DNA from: Tolypothrix bouteillei VB521301
GTDB taxonomy: Bacteria > Cyanobacteriota > Cyanobacteriia > Cyanobacteriales > Nostocaceae
Reading direction: 5' to 3'
Assembly: GCF_000760695.4 (NCBI RefSeq)
Contig: NZ_JHEG04000001.1
Coordinates: forward strand, 1 to 64,000
Length of the DNA stretch: 64,000 nt
A model generated the notes under the pieces. The model was not told the DNA's origin and searched no databases. It saw nothing but the letters and a program-made list of their open reading frames with translations. The position numbers and the translations under genes were made by a program. Within the stretch, counting starts at the first letter, position 1. The number at the start of each line of letters is the position of its first letter. Below, piece after piece: positions 7,086 to 14,930 of the stretch.

Positions 7086-8504
7086 ATGCGTACACTCAAA
7101 TGGATTTTGATTGTGATGGTAATAATCGTAGGAATCTTTACTATTCCTACCAAAATAGCGGTAGCCCAATCATCCAATGCTCAGCCTACTTGGTCCAGAT
7201 TTATTTGGCCGCTTTGTGGACGAATTAAAGAAGAGTTTGCCAAGACTCCAACCACTGATGATGATATTGATAAGAATGGTACAATAGCGTGTGATGTCGC
7301 TCGTATTGAGCAACAAGGTAAAACCGATTTTCCCATTTATTACGGCTTCGGCTATCGAAACTTTCGAGACTCTACTCGTGCTATCTCCTTCCATCGAGGA
7401 CTAGATTTAGCTACCCCCGGAAACACACATAATAAGGATAACGATAATCCAGTTTTTGCTACAGCAAGTGGTTTTGTTAAATCCGTTACCTGTGACAAAA
7501 CGGGTCAGACAAATGCAGATTTAGATAATAAGCCTCAAGAATGTATAAGCGCTCGCGACCAAAAAGTTGTATTGTTGCATCCTGCTAATGGAGCTTCACA
7601 ATGCTCAACCACAAATCCATGCCTAATCTCCGTTTACGATCATGTTTACGTTACCGTTTCTGGTCAAGATCCTCTTGTTAAGCCTGGGGAGACCGTAGTT
7701 AAAGGTCAACATATCGCTTGGACAGGAACGAGCCGCGAAGACAATTTCGATCACATTCACTTTGAAATTCGAGATCCCTATGAGCGAGCAAAACAGGCAA
7801 ACGTAACGACTTCAGGTGGAAGTTCTTTCGCTAAAGATGCCCGCAACCCCATGTTTTACTTGCCTTATCTAGTCTTAAATAACCCTGAACCACTCAATAT
7901 TGAAATCACTGAAACGCCAGTAGTCTCCAATCCTGGTGTAGATGTTTGGGTCAATCTCACTGCAAATCCAAACTACAACTTCAACTTAAAATCCATCCAA
8001 GTTAAGTCTACCTATGAAGACAGCAATGGGACACATCAGCGGGCGTTTGTGCCTACCTTAAGAACTTCTGGTACCAACGTCAAAGAGTACATAGTTAACA
8101 ATAGCCTTTTTGATATAGATGAGTGGAGCGTTCAACATACACCATTCCCGTCTGGTTCCACCCTATGGGATAAAGAGAAAACTGAGAATCCATACTTCAA
8201 GAATACAAATTCTACCGAACCGGATCAATTCTTAGAGAAAAATGCAAGCACGACTACTCTTCAAGATGGTCATCGTTACGCAGATTTCGACTTCAAGCTC
8301 ATTACTGTAGGAGAACGCCGCGATAATACTATAGGGAATGAATGGTACACACTAAAAGTAGGCTTCACCGGTATTGAAGATGCTCCTGCAGGCACAACAC
8401 GTTGTTACGAAGTAGAGGTTGTTACGGCTTATCCCAATCCCATAACTAGTAGTCAATTTAGAAGGCTTAACCAAACTAAAACTGTAACACAGTGCTTCAC
8501 CTAG
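7086..8504 (+). CDS. Secreted M23 family metallopeptidase
   Basis: The 472-aa protein has a signal peptide (hydrophobic 5-20, likely cut after A-V-A-Q near 28). An M23/LytM peptidase domain spans about residues 85-245. The zinc-binding motifs are intact: H-R-G-L-D (His103, Asp107) and H-I-H (His223, His225), so it should be active, most likely on cell-wall peptidoglycan peptides. The C-terminal 220 residues are beta-rich and unassigned, perhaps a binding domain. Several cysteine pairs suggest disulphides outside the cytoplasm. It stands alone and is followed by a terminator. Confidence 0.8.
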   Translation: MRTLKWILIVMVIIVGIFTIPTKIAVAQSSNAQPTWSRFIWPLCGRIKEEFAKTPTTDDDIDKNGTIACDVARIEQQGKTDFPIYYGFGYRNFRDSTRAISFHRGLDLATPGNTHNKDNDNPVFATASGFVKSVTCDKTGQTNADLDNKPQECISARDQKVVLLHPANGASQCSTTNPCLISVYDHVYVTVSGQDPLVKPGETVVKGQHIAWTGTSREDNFDHIHFEIRDPYERAKQANVTTSGGSSFAKDARNPMFYLPYLVLNNPEPLNIEITETPVVSNPGVDVWVNLTANPNYNFNLKSIQVKSTYEDSNGTHQRAFVPTLRTSGTNVKEYIVNNSLFDIDEWSVQHTPFPSGSTLWDKEKTENPYFKNTNSTEPDQFLEKNASTTTLQDGHRYADFDFKLITVGERRDNTIGNEWYTLKVGFTGIEDAPAGTTRCYEVEVVTAYPNPITSSQFRRLNQTKTVTQCFT

Positions 8505-8517
8505 TAACAAAACTCAT

Positions 8518-8547
8518 GGCATCACCTCGAATGAGAGTGATGCCTTT
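8518..8547 (+). terminator. Rho-independent terminator
   Basis: GGCATCAC pairs with GTGATGCC across an 11-nt loop and is followed by TTT. It lies 13 nt after the M23 peptidase stop codon. Confidence 0.7.
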
Positions 8548-9256
8548 ACTATGATACCCAACATCAGCAATTACAAGAACTTCAACATGGTAAGCGATAC
8601 GACCTACCCGTATCCTTCTTGCAATTGGCTTATCGCATTCTAGTTGGAATCCGAAAACTGAGTTGCAGCTTTTTCATCAAACTGAAAAATGACCCCGTTA
8701 AACATACCTTGTTTTTTGATATGACCGTAGCGTAGAGACAGTTCCATCTCTGGGGCTAAAACACGTTAAATCCAAGTATGGAAAGGGTTTGAGACAAAAG
8801 TTTGTATTTAATTAAGAGCTGGGATATTTAAGAGTTGGGTAGGAGAAAACTCCGACTCTACTAGGAGTTAACTCTTATGTTGTCAGATGGTAACGTTATT
8901 TAAAATAATAATTTAATTGTTAATTTCCTACATTTTGGCTCAGTTAAGTGAGAACTGAGTCGGAGTTGGGTAGAAGTGGGGTAGGAGTTGGGTAGGACAT
9001 AACTCTCATCAGTAGAGCAATGTAGTGATAATCACAAATAGCTTGCCGAGAGCCTCTTGGTCGTTTGGTGTTGCGATCGAATTGTCTTTTGTAAGAGTAA
9101 CAAGCACCCATCGGGGTACTATCACTCGCATTTCTCCATTGTGTAGCATTAAACCAGGCAGTATCGGGGTTTATCCGACCGGGTGCGAAATGCACTTCAA
9201 AAATTCAGTCATCGAATCAACGTAAAAGACCCAATGGAAGTGGAAGGGGTTGTGTC
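8548..9256. other. Long intergenic stretch with short repeats
   Basis: No gene is supported. Around 8832-9003 a GAGTTGGGTAGGA-type unit is repeated imperfectly, with ACTCC/GGAGT inversions (8850-8875). Open frames on both strands at about 8944-9225 overlap each other and match no family. It looks like decayed DNA upstream of the broken GNAT gene. Confidence 0.35.
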
Positions 9257-9624
9257 ATGGAATTTTTTGCTCAAACATTGTCAGCCGATCCGGGATTGGT
9301 GGGGTGGTGGGGATGGGATTTGGTGTTGAATGAAATTGATACTGAGCGGGTATTGATTGGTTGTGCTGGTTTTAATGGTTACCCCGATACGAAAGGCAAT
9401 CTTTTACTGGGGTACTGCGTGTTGGACGATTACCAAGGCAAAGGTTATGCGACGGAGGCGGTTGGGGGATTACTGAGTTGGGCGTTTGAACAACCGCAAG
9501 TAGTGTGATAGCAGACACTTTTCCAAATCATACTGCATCAATTCGAGTGATGAAGAAAAATCACATGGTGTTGTTAGGTGCTGGTGGTGAGGAAGGAACG
9601 GTGAGGTATGGGATTGTGCGTTAA
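9257..9624 (+). pseudogene. GNAT acetyltransferase (RimJ/RimL-type), broken
   Basis: The reading frame from 9257 encodes a typical RimJ/RimL-like segment, with G-W-W-x-W, then R-V-L-I-G-x-x-G-F and G-Y-x-V-L-x-x-Y-Q-G-K-G-Y-A-T-E-A (acetyl-CoA motif A). It stops at 9508. The continuation V-I-A-D-T-F-P-N-H-x-x-S-I-R-V-M-K-K-N resumes in another frame from about 9508 and ends at 9624. A frameshift lies near 9505, and the usual N-terminal strand is also missing, so the gene is decayed. Confidence 0.7.
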
Positions 9625-9678
9625 CTGGTATGCGATCGCCCTAGGTTTACAATTAGATTAAAACTCCGTCTGGCAAAA

Positions 9679-10149
9679 ATGAGTATTGACTTTAGAACCT
9701 GTACTGAGAGTGATTTTGACATAGTACAAAAGTATGTACTTTCTCTTTATCAAGAAGACCTGCTAGGGATGAAAATGAACTCTGAAAAAATTCAGAAAAC
9801 TTTCCGAGAATTCACTCACAAACCCGACAAGGGACGCATTATAGTTTTCGATCGAGACAACACAGTTGTGGGCTATGCGATCGTTGTCTTTTTTTGGAGT
9901 AATGAGTATGGGGGCGATTTCGTTGAGGTAGATGAGCTTTTTGTGCAGAAAGGTTATCGAGGTAATGGTATTGGTACTGCTTTCTTTCAATGGCTAGAAA
10001 AAACATGGGGTACTTCATCAGTAGCTCTTTCACTTCAAACAACTCCATCCAATGAACGCACACTCGCTTTTTATGAACGTATGGGTTTCCGGGCTTCCCC
10101 AAACCACCATCTTATGAAGTTGTTATCACCGGAAGTGACGGAATTCTAA
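9679..10149 (+). CDS. GNAT family N-acetyltransferase
   Basis: This complete 156-aa GNAT protein carries the acetyl-CoA pyrophosphate-binding motif R-G-N-G-I-G-T (residues 94-100) after a V-D-E-L-F-V strand, and the C-terminal N-E-R-x-x-x-F-Y-E-R-M-G-F signature (motif B). It should transfer acetyl from acetyl-CoA to an amine; the substrate cannot be read from the sequence. It lies 54 nt after the broken GNAT gene but is not its continuation, since it has its own full set of motifs. Confidence 0.8.
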   Translation: MSIDFRTCTESDFDIVQKYVLSLYQEDLLGMKMNSEKIQKTFREFTHKPDKGRIIVFDRDNTVVGYAIVVFFWSNEYGGDFVEVDELFVQKGYRGNGIGTAFFQWLEKTWGTSSVALSLQTTPSNERTLAFYERMGFRASPNHHLMKLLSPEVTEF

Positions 10150-10595
10150 GTAGCAAAGATAATAAATTACACTTATATGCGGGGCTCGGAACGCGATCGC
10201 TCCATTGGTAACAGTGTGGGTCAATTGAGTTTGGTGGAGCGGTGTACGGGGAACGCAGAATATATTAGACAGCTCAAGCTGCCCAGAGTGCGGGGCGGGA
10301 GTGGATACAAAGAGGGAGTTGAAAGCCGCCGATAAGCTTTGCTTAACAGATCGAGCCGTATCGCGACAGAAAAGCCACAAGTTATCAAAACTAATGCCAA
10401 ATCTATCATCTTTGACTGACACAATTTCTTCTAAACAAAGAATTTTCGGGTCTTTAATTGTAAGACTTTGAGTGCTTGGTTTACTGAAGGTAGAGTTGGA
10501 GGTACGGGCGGCGGCAATAGTTATAGTGCTACATACCAAATCATTGGTGATATATTGCTCTTGAATCAAGAGAACTTCGTGTCCTGGTATAACGT
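10150..10595. other. Intergenic stretch, no supported gene
   Basis: A 147-codon minus-strand frame (10126-10569) spans this region and enters the GNAT gene. It has no Shine-Dalgarno site and no family pattern, so I do not call it. The region probably holds decayed sequence and the promoter of the dioxygenase gene. Confidence 0.35.
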
Positions 10596-11351
10596 ATGTC
10601 CATAGAATTAACTGGCGTTCAACGAAAGCAACTGAATGAAGAAGGGTATTTAGTATTAAGGAATTTGCTTTCTAGAACTGAGGTAGAGGAGCTTAATTTA
10701 CATCTTAATGCCTTATGGAAGCAAGAAGGTGAAAAGGCAGGAAGTGAAAATATCAATAATGCTGAAAACAACGTGCGCCGCTTGGCAAACCTTGTTAACA
10801 AAGGCGATATTTTTCGTCCTATTTTTAGCCATTCCCTAGTTTTAGAAGCTGTCAAGCTTGTGCTGGGTTCTAATGTAAACTTGGCTATGTTAAATGCACG
10901 TGATGTTTTACCTCACTCAACAAACCACCGGCAAAACTTTCACTGTGACAATGACCCCGAACAAAATGGTGGAGTTCCCGATCGACGCGGTTATTTAACT
11001 TGTACTGCTATCTGGATGCTCAATGAATTTACCGCTGATAATGGTGCAACACGAGTCGTAAGTGGGACTCATCGTTCGGGTAAACTTCCAAAGCAGCTTT
11101 TGCACGATCCATCAGCACCCCACCCAGAAGAAGTCATCGTAACTGGTAATGCAGGAGATGTCTGCATTGTCAATGGAAATTGTTGGCATTGTGGAGGTGC
11201 TAATCGAAGTTATGCTAACCGTTGTGCCCTGTTAGCACACTATATACGCGCAGACCTTCCACGTGCAAAACACCGTCAACAATATCTAGCGCCAGAAGTG
11301 AAACAGAGAATGTCGCTCCAAGAATTGCAACTTTTAGGAATCGAGAAGTAG
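10596..11351 (+). CDS. Phytanoyl-CoA dioxygenase (PhyH) family protein
   Basis: The 251-aa protein has the Fe(II)/2-oxoglutarate oxygenase facial triad. H-C-D (His116, Asp118) is followed by a distal histidine in N-C-W-H-C-G-G (His198). A conserved arginine about 6-11 residues later (Arg204 or Arg209) is expected to bind 2-oxoglutarate. The N-terminal L-x-x-x-G-Y-L-V-L-R-N-L-L is typical of PhyH proteins. It should hydroxylate a small molecule or a lipid; the substrate is unknown. It stands alone, convergent with the TerB-like gene. Confidence 0.8.
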   Translation: MSIELTGVQRKQLNEEGYLVLRNLLSRTEVEELNLHLNALWKQEGEKAGSENINNAENNVRRLANLVNKGDIFRPIFSHSLVLEAVKLVLGSNVNLAMLNARDVLPHSTNHRQNFHCDNDPEQNGGVPDRRGYLTCTAIWMLNEFTADNGATRVVSGTHRSGKLPKQLLHDPSAPHPEEVIVTGNAGDVCIVNGNCWHCGGANRSYANRCALLAHYIRADLPRAKHRQQYLAPEVKQRMSLQELQLLGIEK

Positions 11352-11365
11352 ATTAAATTTCTTCA

Positions 11366-11851
11366 TTAATAAGGTTTTTTATCAGGAAACAGGAGATTCA
11401 TTCGCTTTTCAAAAAGCTTTCTCTCCTCATGGTATAAATCTTCTATTTGCTCAACAATCTCTTGAGAAATTCCTAGAGTTTCTGCTATCAACTTGACCTT
11501 TGACCTTTCAGAATCGTCAAAATCTTTATCAGCACAACAAGCTGCGATCGCATCGTAAACTAAGCATCTTTTTCCGGCTTCTACAGTGGAAGCAAGCTCT
11601 TCAAGATTATCGTTACCTTCGTAGGTTTTCAAAAGTTCGATTAAATTTGCGTCTCCTCCAGTTGTCGCCACGTAACCAATAATCCACTCTCTTTCAGCTT
11701 GGGACAGTGTTCCATTGCCTTTAGCACAAATAGCAAGTGCTTTGCTATAAGCTGCGATTTCTTCAGTCGGTGGAACAGTGTTGAAACCCCACCTTTCTTT
11801 ATATATCCATGAATAGACTATTTTTTTAAGATCTGAATCCATTTTTTTCAC
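11366..11851 (-). CDS. TerB-like helical protein, 161 aa
   Basis: The all-helical protein has a TerB-like pattern, with two related segments of the type A-x-x-x-A-x-x-x-x-A-D/K-G-x-x-x-x-x-E (about residues 35-60 and 98-125), the acidic motif D-K-D-F-D-D-S-E and the helix V-K-L-I-A-E-T-L-G-I-S. TerB-fold proteins occur in tellurite-resistance and membrane-linked stress complexes. Here no ter operon is present. A second possible start, Met4, would shorten it by three residues. Confidence 0.45.
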   Translation of the reverse strand: MKKMDSDLKKIVYSWIYKERWGFNTVPPTEEIAAYSKALAICAKGNGTLSQAEREWIIGYVATTGGDANLIELLKTYEGNDNLEELASTVEAGKRCLVYDAIAACCADKDFDDSERSKVKLIAETLGISQEIVEQIEDLYHEERKLFEKRMNLLFPDKKPY

Positions 11852-12069
11852 TTATATAATTTCTTTCACTATTTTACAGCACTGTTAATATTTCTTCGGG
11901 AGCAGCGAGTTCTATTATATGGGCGATAAGCCAACTGCTGCTCGGGAGTACAGATCTATCGCTCCGGTCAGTGCATTTTCGATATGATGATATTGAATTC
12001 AGCAAGCGTAGATTCTTTCGTAGTTCGGTGTGATAAGTGCTTGTTATTGGAACTTTTAGGGTGAATGCA

Positions 12070-12291
12070 ATGGAAGATGGGTCTTTTTTGTTATGGTTTT
12101 CCATTTTTCTGTCTCAGTTCTTTTTGTGGTCCACAATTTTTACGTCTCAACAACAGCAACAGCTACTACAGCAGCAGCAAGCGGACTTACTGCTACAACA
12201 GCAGCAAGAGGAACAACGGCGACAACAACAGCAAGCAGACCTACTGCTACAACAGCAGCAAACAAATCTACTGTTACAACAACAGCAATAG
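12070..12291 (+). CDS. Small membrane peptide with glutamine-rich tail
   Basis: The start is placed at ATG 12070, with AGGG upstream. The 73-aa product has a hydrophobic N-terminus (residues 6-25, F/L/W-rich), which may be a membrane anchor. The remainder is almost only Q, L, A, D, R and E in repeats of the type Q-Q-Q-Q-A-D-L-L-L. The DNA is a corresponding imperfect CAGCAG/CAACAG repeat (12148-12290), so slippage could create such a frame by chance. The function is unknown. Confidence 0.4.
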   Translation: MEDGSFLLWFSIFLSQFFLWSTIFTSQQQQQLLQQQQADLLLQQQQEEQRRQQQQADLLLQQQQTNLLLQQQQ

Positions 12292-12361
12292 CAGCTATTT
12301 GTTTGAAGTAAGGGAGGTGTCAAGTTTGCTACAATTCCCCTATTGAATAGCAACAAAAACT

Positions 12362-12499
12362 ATGTCAGGTAAAGGATTTGGGCAACGCCAACCAACCAAA
12401 ACCGATAAATTAGTCGATCGCGCTGTGCGTTACTGTCAAAAGCGAGAGCCAGAAGGGCTCGACCAAATTTTTGACAATTTACCAAAAAACTGGGTTTAA
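12362..12499 (+). CDS. Small hypothetical protein, 45 aa
   Basis: A short frame with coherent protein character: basic G/Q/R/K-rich start, an amphipathic helix (D-R-A-V-R-Y-C-Q-K-R) and the end N-L-P-K-N-W-V. Its stop codon touches the left end of the TnpB element, so a longer C-terminus may have been lost to that insertion. No family is assigned. Confidence 0.4.
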   Translation: MSGKGFGQRQPTKTDKLVDRAVRYCQKREPEGLDQIFDNLPKNWV

Positions 12500-12562
12500 A
12501 GCCCCGTCCTTCAAGGACGGCTTTACATTATTTTATCTAGCAATATAGCAGATAAAATATGT

Positions 12563-12568
12563 TATAAT
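12563..12568 (+). promoter_or_regulatory. Candidate -10 box of tnpB
   Basis: A perfect TATAAT lies only 6 nt before the tnpB ATG (12575). If it is used, the transcript would start at or near the start codon and be leaderless or nearly so. Confidence 0.35.
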
Positions 12569-12574
12569 CAGGAC

Positions 12575-13813
12575 ATGATAGTAAGAGAAGCCAAGCTAAA
12601 AAACGGAACCAAAGAGCAATACTTAGCCCTTGATGAGGCTATCAGAACAACGCAGTTTATTAGAAATAAAGCTGTACGGTTTTGGATGGACAATAAAGGA
12701 GTTAGTAAAGCTATTTTGTACAACTTATGCAAAGATTTGGCAGCAGAGTTTCCTTTCGCAAAGAAGTTAAACTCTGCTGCTAGACAAGCTAGTGCTGAAC
12801 GGGCTTGGGCTGCTATCTCTACGTTTTATTCACGATGCAAAAAAGGTTCGGGGAAGAAAGGCTATCCAAAATTCAAAAAACATTGCCGCTCGGTAGAGTA
12901 CAAAGTTTCGGGATGGAAGTTATCAAGTGATTGTAAATCAATCACCTTCACTGACGGCTTTGAGGCTGGAACTTTTTCTATATTTTGCAACAATGAAACT
13001 CAAGAAGACTTGCACAGATTAAAGATTAATCGGGTGCGAGTAATTAGAAAAGCAGACGGTTATTATGCTCAGTTTTGCTTTGATGCTGACCGCAAGGAAA
13101 CAGGAAAATATACGGGTAACGTTGTTGGGTTAGATTTGGGGTTAAAGTTTTTCACCAAAGATCAACACGATAATGCCGTGATATATCCACAATTCTTGCG
13201 TTCGTCAGAAAAGCGATTAAAGAAAGCCCAACGCCGTCTGAGTAAGAAATTCGTCAAGGGTGCTAAACCCCAATCAAAAAACTATCACAGACAAAGGAAA
13301 AGACTGGGTAAAATCCATCTAAAAATTCAGAGGCAGCGTCAAGACTGGGCAATTAAGCAAGCTCGGTGCGTAGTCCACTCTAACGATGTGGTTGTCTATG
13401 AAGATTTAAAGATTGCCAATATGGTAAAAAATCATCAATTGGCTAAGTCCATTTCTGATGCTGGTTGGTATCAATTCACTCAATGGCTAGACTATTATGG
13501 CAAGATTTGGGACAAAGCAGTTGTGGCGGTGTCACCTAACTACACATCACAAGATTGTTCTAATTGCGGTCATAGAGTGAAAAAATCTCTCAGTACCAGA
13601 ACGCATTCCTGTCCTAAGTGCAAAATTGAACTATGCCGAGATACCAATGCGGCTCTGAACATTTTGCAAAAAGGAATGAAGATACTCGGTACTGAGTGGC
13701 AACTAAACGGTACTTCTGGGCAAGAAGAATCCGCCTCTTGCGAGGGAAAGCATGGGGAGAAGACCGCCTCTACTATTGAAGGGAAACTCGATATAGCAAG
13801 TGGACTTCTGTGA
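12575..13813 (+). CDS. tnpB: TnpB, RNA-guided nuclease of IS200/IS605 family
   Basis: The 412-aa protein has an N-terminal helix-turn-helix/WED-like region (residues 1-170). The split RuvC domain keeps its three acidic residues: Asp187 in G-L-D-L-G, Glu276 in Y-E-D-L-K and Asp356 in C-R-D-T-N-A-A. The C4 zinc finger is complete (Cys328, Cys331, Cys346, Cys349). TnpB proteins are RNA-guided DNA endonucleases that keep their element in place after excision. All catalytic residues are present, so it is probably active. The C-terminal 45 residues are Ser/Glu-rich and beyond the core, and their DNA probably overlaps the guide RNA. Confidence 0.9.
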   Translation: MIVREAKLKNGTKEQYLALDEAIRTTQFIRNKAVRFWMDNKGVSKAILYNLCKDLAAEFPFAKKLNSAARQASAERAWAAISTFYSRCKKGSGKKGYPKFKKHCRSVEYKVSGWKLSSDCKSITFTDGFEAGTFSIFCNNETQEDLHRLKINRVRVIRKADGYYAQFCFDADRKETGKYTGNVVGLDLGLKFFTKDQHDNAVIYPQFLRSSEKRLKKAQRRLSKKFVKGAKPQSKNYHRQRKRLGKIHLKIQRQRQDWAIKQARCVVHSNDVVVYEDLKIANMVKNHQLAKSISDAGWYQFTQWLDYYGKIWDKAVVAVSPNYTSQDCSNCGHRVKKSLSTRTHSCPKCKIELCRDTNAALNILQKGMKILGTEWQLNGTSGQEESASCEGKHGEKTASTIEGKLDIASGLL

Positions 13814-13850
13814 ACCATGAACTAGAATCACCGTGGCTTCAGCCCGGTGA
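13760..13850 (+). ncRNA. Probable omega RNA (TnpB guide) and right end
   Basis: In TnpB elements the guide RNA covers the 3' end of tnpB and the right end. Here the right-end hairpin at 13829-13849 (CACCG-GGCT-TC-AGCC-CGGTG) lies 15 nt after the tnpB stop. The guide segment would then begin just after about 13850, in the flanking gene. The 5' boundary is a guess. Confidence 0.4.
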
Positions 13851-13852
13851 GT

Positions 13853-14221
13853 ATGTCAACCGTGCAGCTTAACAAACAAGTACTCTACGCTACGGTTGCA
13901 GCGCTAGAACAAGATATCGATTCGGTCAGTTGGCTGTGTGGTTACTTGGCATCTGAAATTAATGATGTTTCAGACAATGACAAATCTCACAAACCCATCT
14001 CTTTGCTATCCAAACTTCTTTTAAAATCTGGGATGGTGCTTTTTGAAGATTTCATGCCCTACACTGGGTGTCGAATTTCTATTATTAATCAGGAAAAGTT
14101 TGAGTCGCTGCCTCCTACGGTCCGAGCAGCGGTAGAAAAATCATTTGAGGTGATGGAAACCAGTTCGGAAGAAGTGCAAAAGATGAGTGAAGCACTGTTA
14201 CGGGAAATGGAAGTGGGGTAA
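13853..14221 (+). CDS. Hypothetical protein, 122 aa
   Basis: ATG 13853 is preferred; a GTG at 13847 lies inside the right-end hairpin of the TnpB element. The protein is helical, with a central K-P-I-S-L-L-S-K-L-L-L-K-S-G-M segment and an acidic C-terminal helix. No family is recognised. Since the insertion sits just upstream of the start codon, the gene may have lost its promoter or part of its 5' end. Confidence 0.45.
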   Translation: MSTVQLNKQVLYATVAALEQDIDSVSWLCGYLASEINDVSDNDKSHKPISLLSKLLLKSGMVLFEDFMPYTGCRISIINQEKFESLPPTVRAAVEKSFEVMETSSEEVQKMSEALLREMEVG

Positions 14222-14315
14222 ATGCGGTACTTTGTGTTGCTTGGGTTGAAAGCGATACGGCAAGCCATTATGCCTCCAACTTATTGCAACTCGTACAAAA
14301 CCCTTAAGTAGTCGC

Positions 14316-14786
14316 ATGAAAAAATCCGCCACAATTGAAGGAAATTACCGCTATCTACTGAGGCGTGAATGGGATGACAATGCAGGACAAACGACTTTTG
14401 TGATGCTTAATCCAAGCACTGCAGATGCTTCTCAAGACGATCGCACGCTCTGTAGGTGTATTCATTTTGCTCGGTTCTGGGGTTATGGTTCTGTTGAAGT
14501 AGTCAATCTCTTTGCTTACCGTGCGACAAAACCCCGCGATTTATTTCAGGTAACTGACCCTGTGGGTTCAAAAAATAACTCTTACCTTCAAGCGGCAACG
14601 GAGCGTGCTGCATTAGTTATTGTTGCCTGGGGCATACATGGTAGTTTTCTCAATCGAGACCGGGTAGTCCTTTCTTTAATTTCTGCTTGCCAATCTCTCT
14701 ACTGCTTGGGTCAAACAAAAGCTGGGCATCCGCGCCATCCACTTTATATAAAAAATAGTGTGTATCCCATGCAATTGTTGTTATGA
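14316..14786 (+). CDS. DUF1643 family protein
   Basis: The 156-aa protein shows the DUF1643 pattern. It has R-Y-L-L-R-R-E-W-D, then F-V-M-L-N-P-S-T-A-D-A-x-x-D-D-x-T and C-x-x-F-A-R-x-W-G-Y-G, followed by V-x-V-V-N-L-F-A-Y-R-A-T and a late G-x-P-x-H-P-L-Y motif. Members are small soluble proteins of unknown role, often in accessory regions next to mobile or defence genes. The length is normal and no key block is missing. Confidence 0.8.
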   Translation: MKKSATIEGNYRYLLRREWDDNAGQTTFVMLNPSTADASQDDRTLCRCIHFARFWGYGSVEVVNLFAYRATKPRDLFQVTDPVGSKNNSYLQAATERAALVIVAWGIHGSFLNRDRVVLSLISACQSLYCLGQTKAGHPRHPLYIKNSVYPMQLLL

Positions 14787-14930
14787 CTAAAATGTCTAGG
14801 ACTTATAGTTTTTCTCACCTTGGATTTTTGAGCGACTGCACTCTACTACGTATTCAAGTAACATTTACTACTACACGTAGTTTAAAATGGGAACGCTTAA
14901 AATCGTAACATCTACAAGTTATCTATTGCA

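Larger units (their letters stand above)
12499..13850 (+). mobile_element. IS200/IS605-type element with tnpB only
   Basis: The left end has a hairpin, GCCCCGTCCTT pairing with AGGACGGCTTT (12499-12526), of the sort found at IS605-family left ends. The right end has CACCGTGGCT-TC-AGCCCGGTG (13829-13849). Between them lies a single tnpB gene and no tnpA, so the element needs a transposase in trans. Exact borders are uncertain because these elements do not duplicate their target. Confidence 0.7.

Noticed and set aside
10126..10569. 147-codon minus-strand frame
   Set aside because: It overlaps the GNAT gene, has no Shine-Dalgarno site, and its composition is not protein-like along its length.
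12147..12356. Cysteine-rich 69-codon minus-strand frame
   Set aside because: It is the antisense of the CAG/CAA repeat. Runs of cysteine result from the repeat itself.
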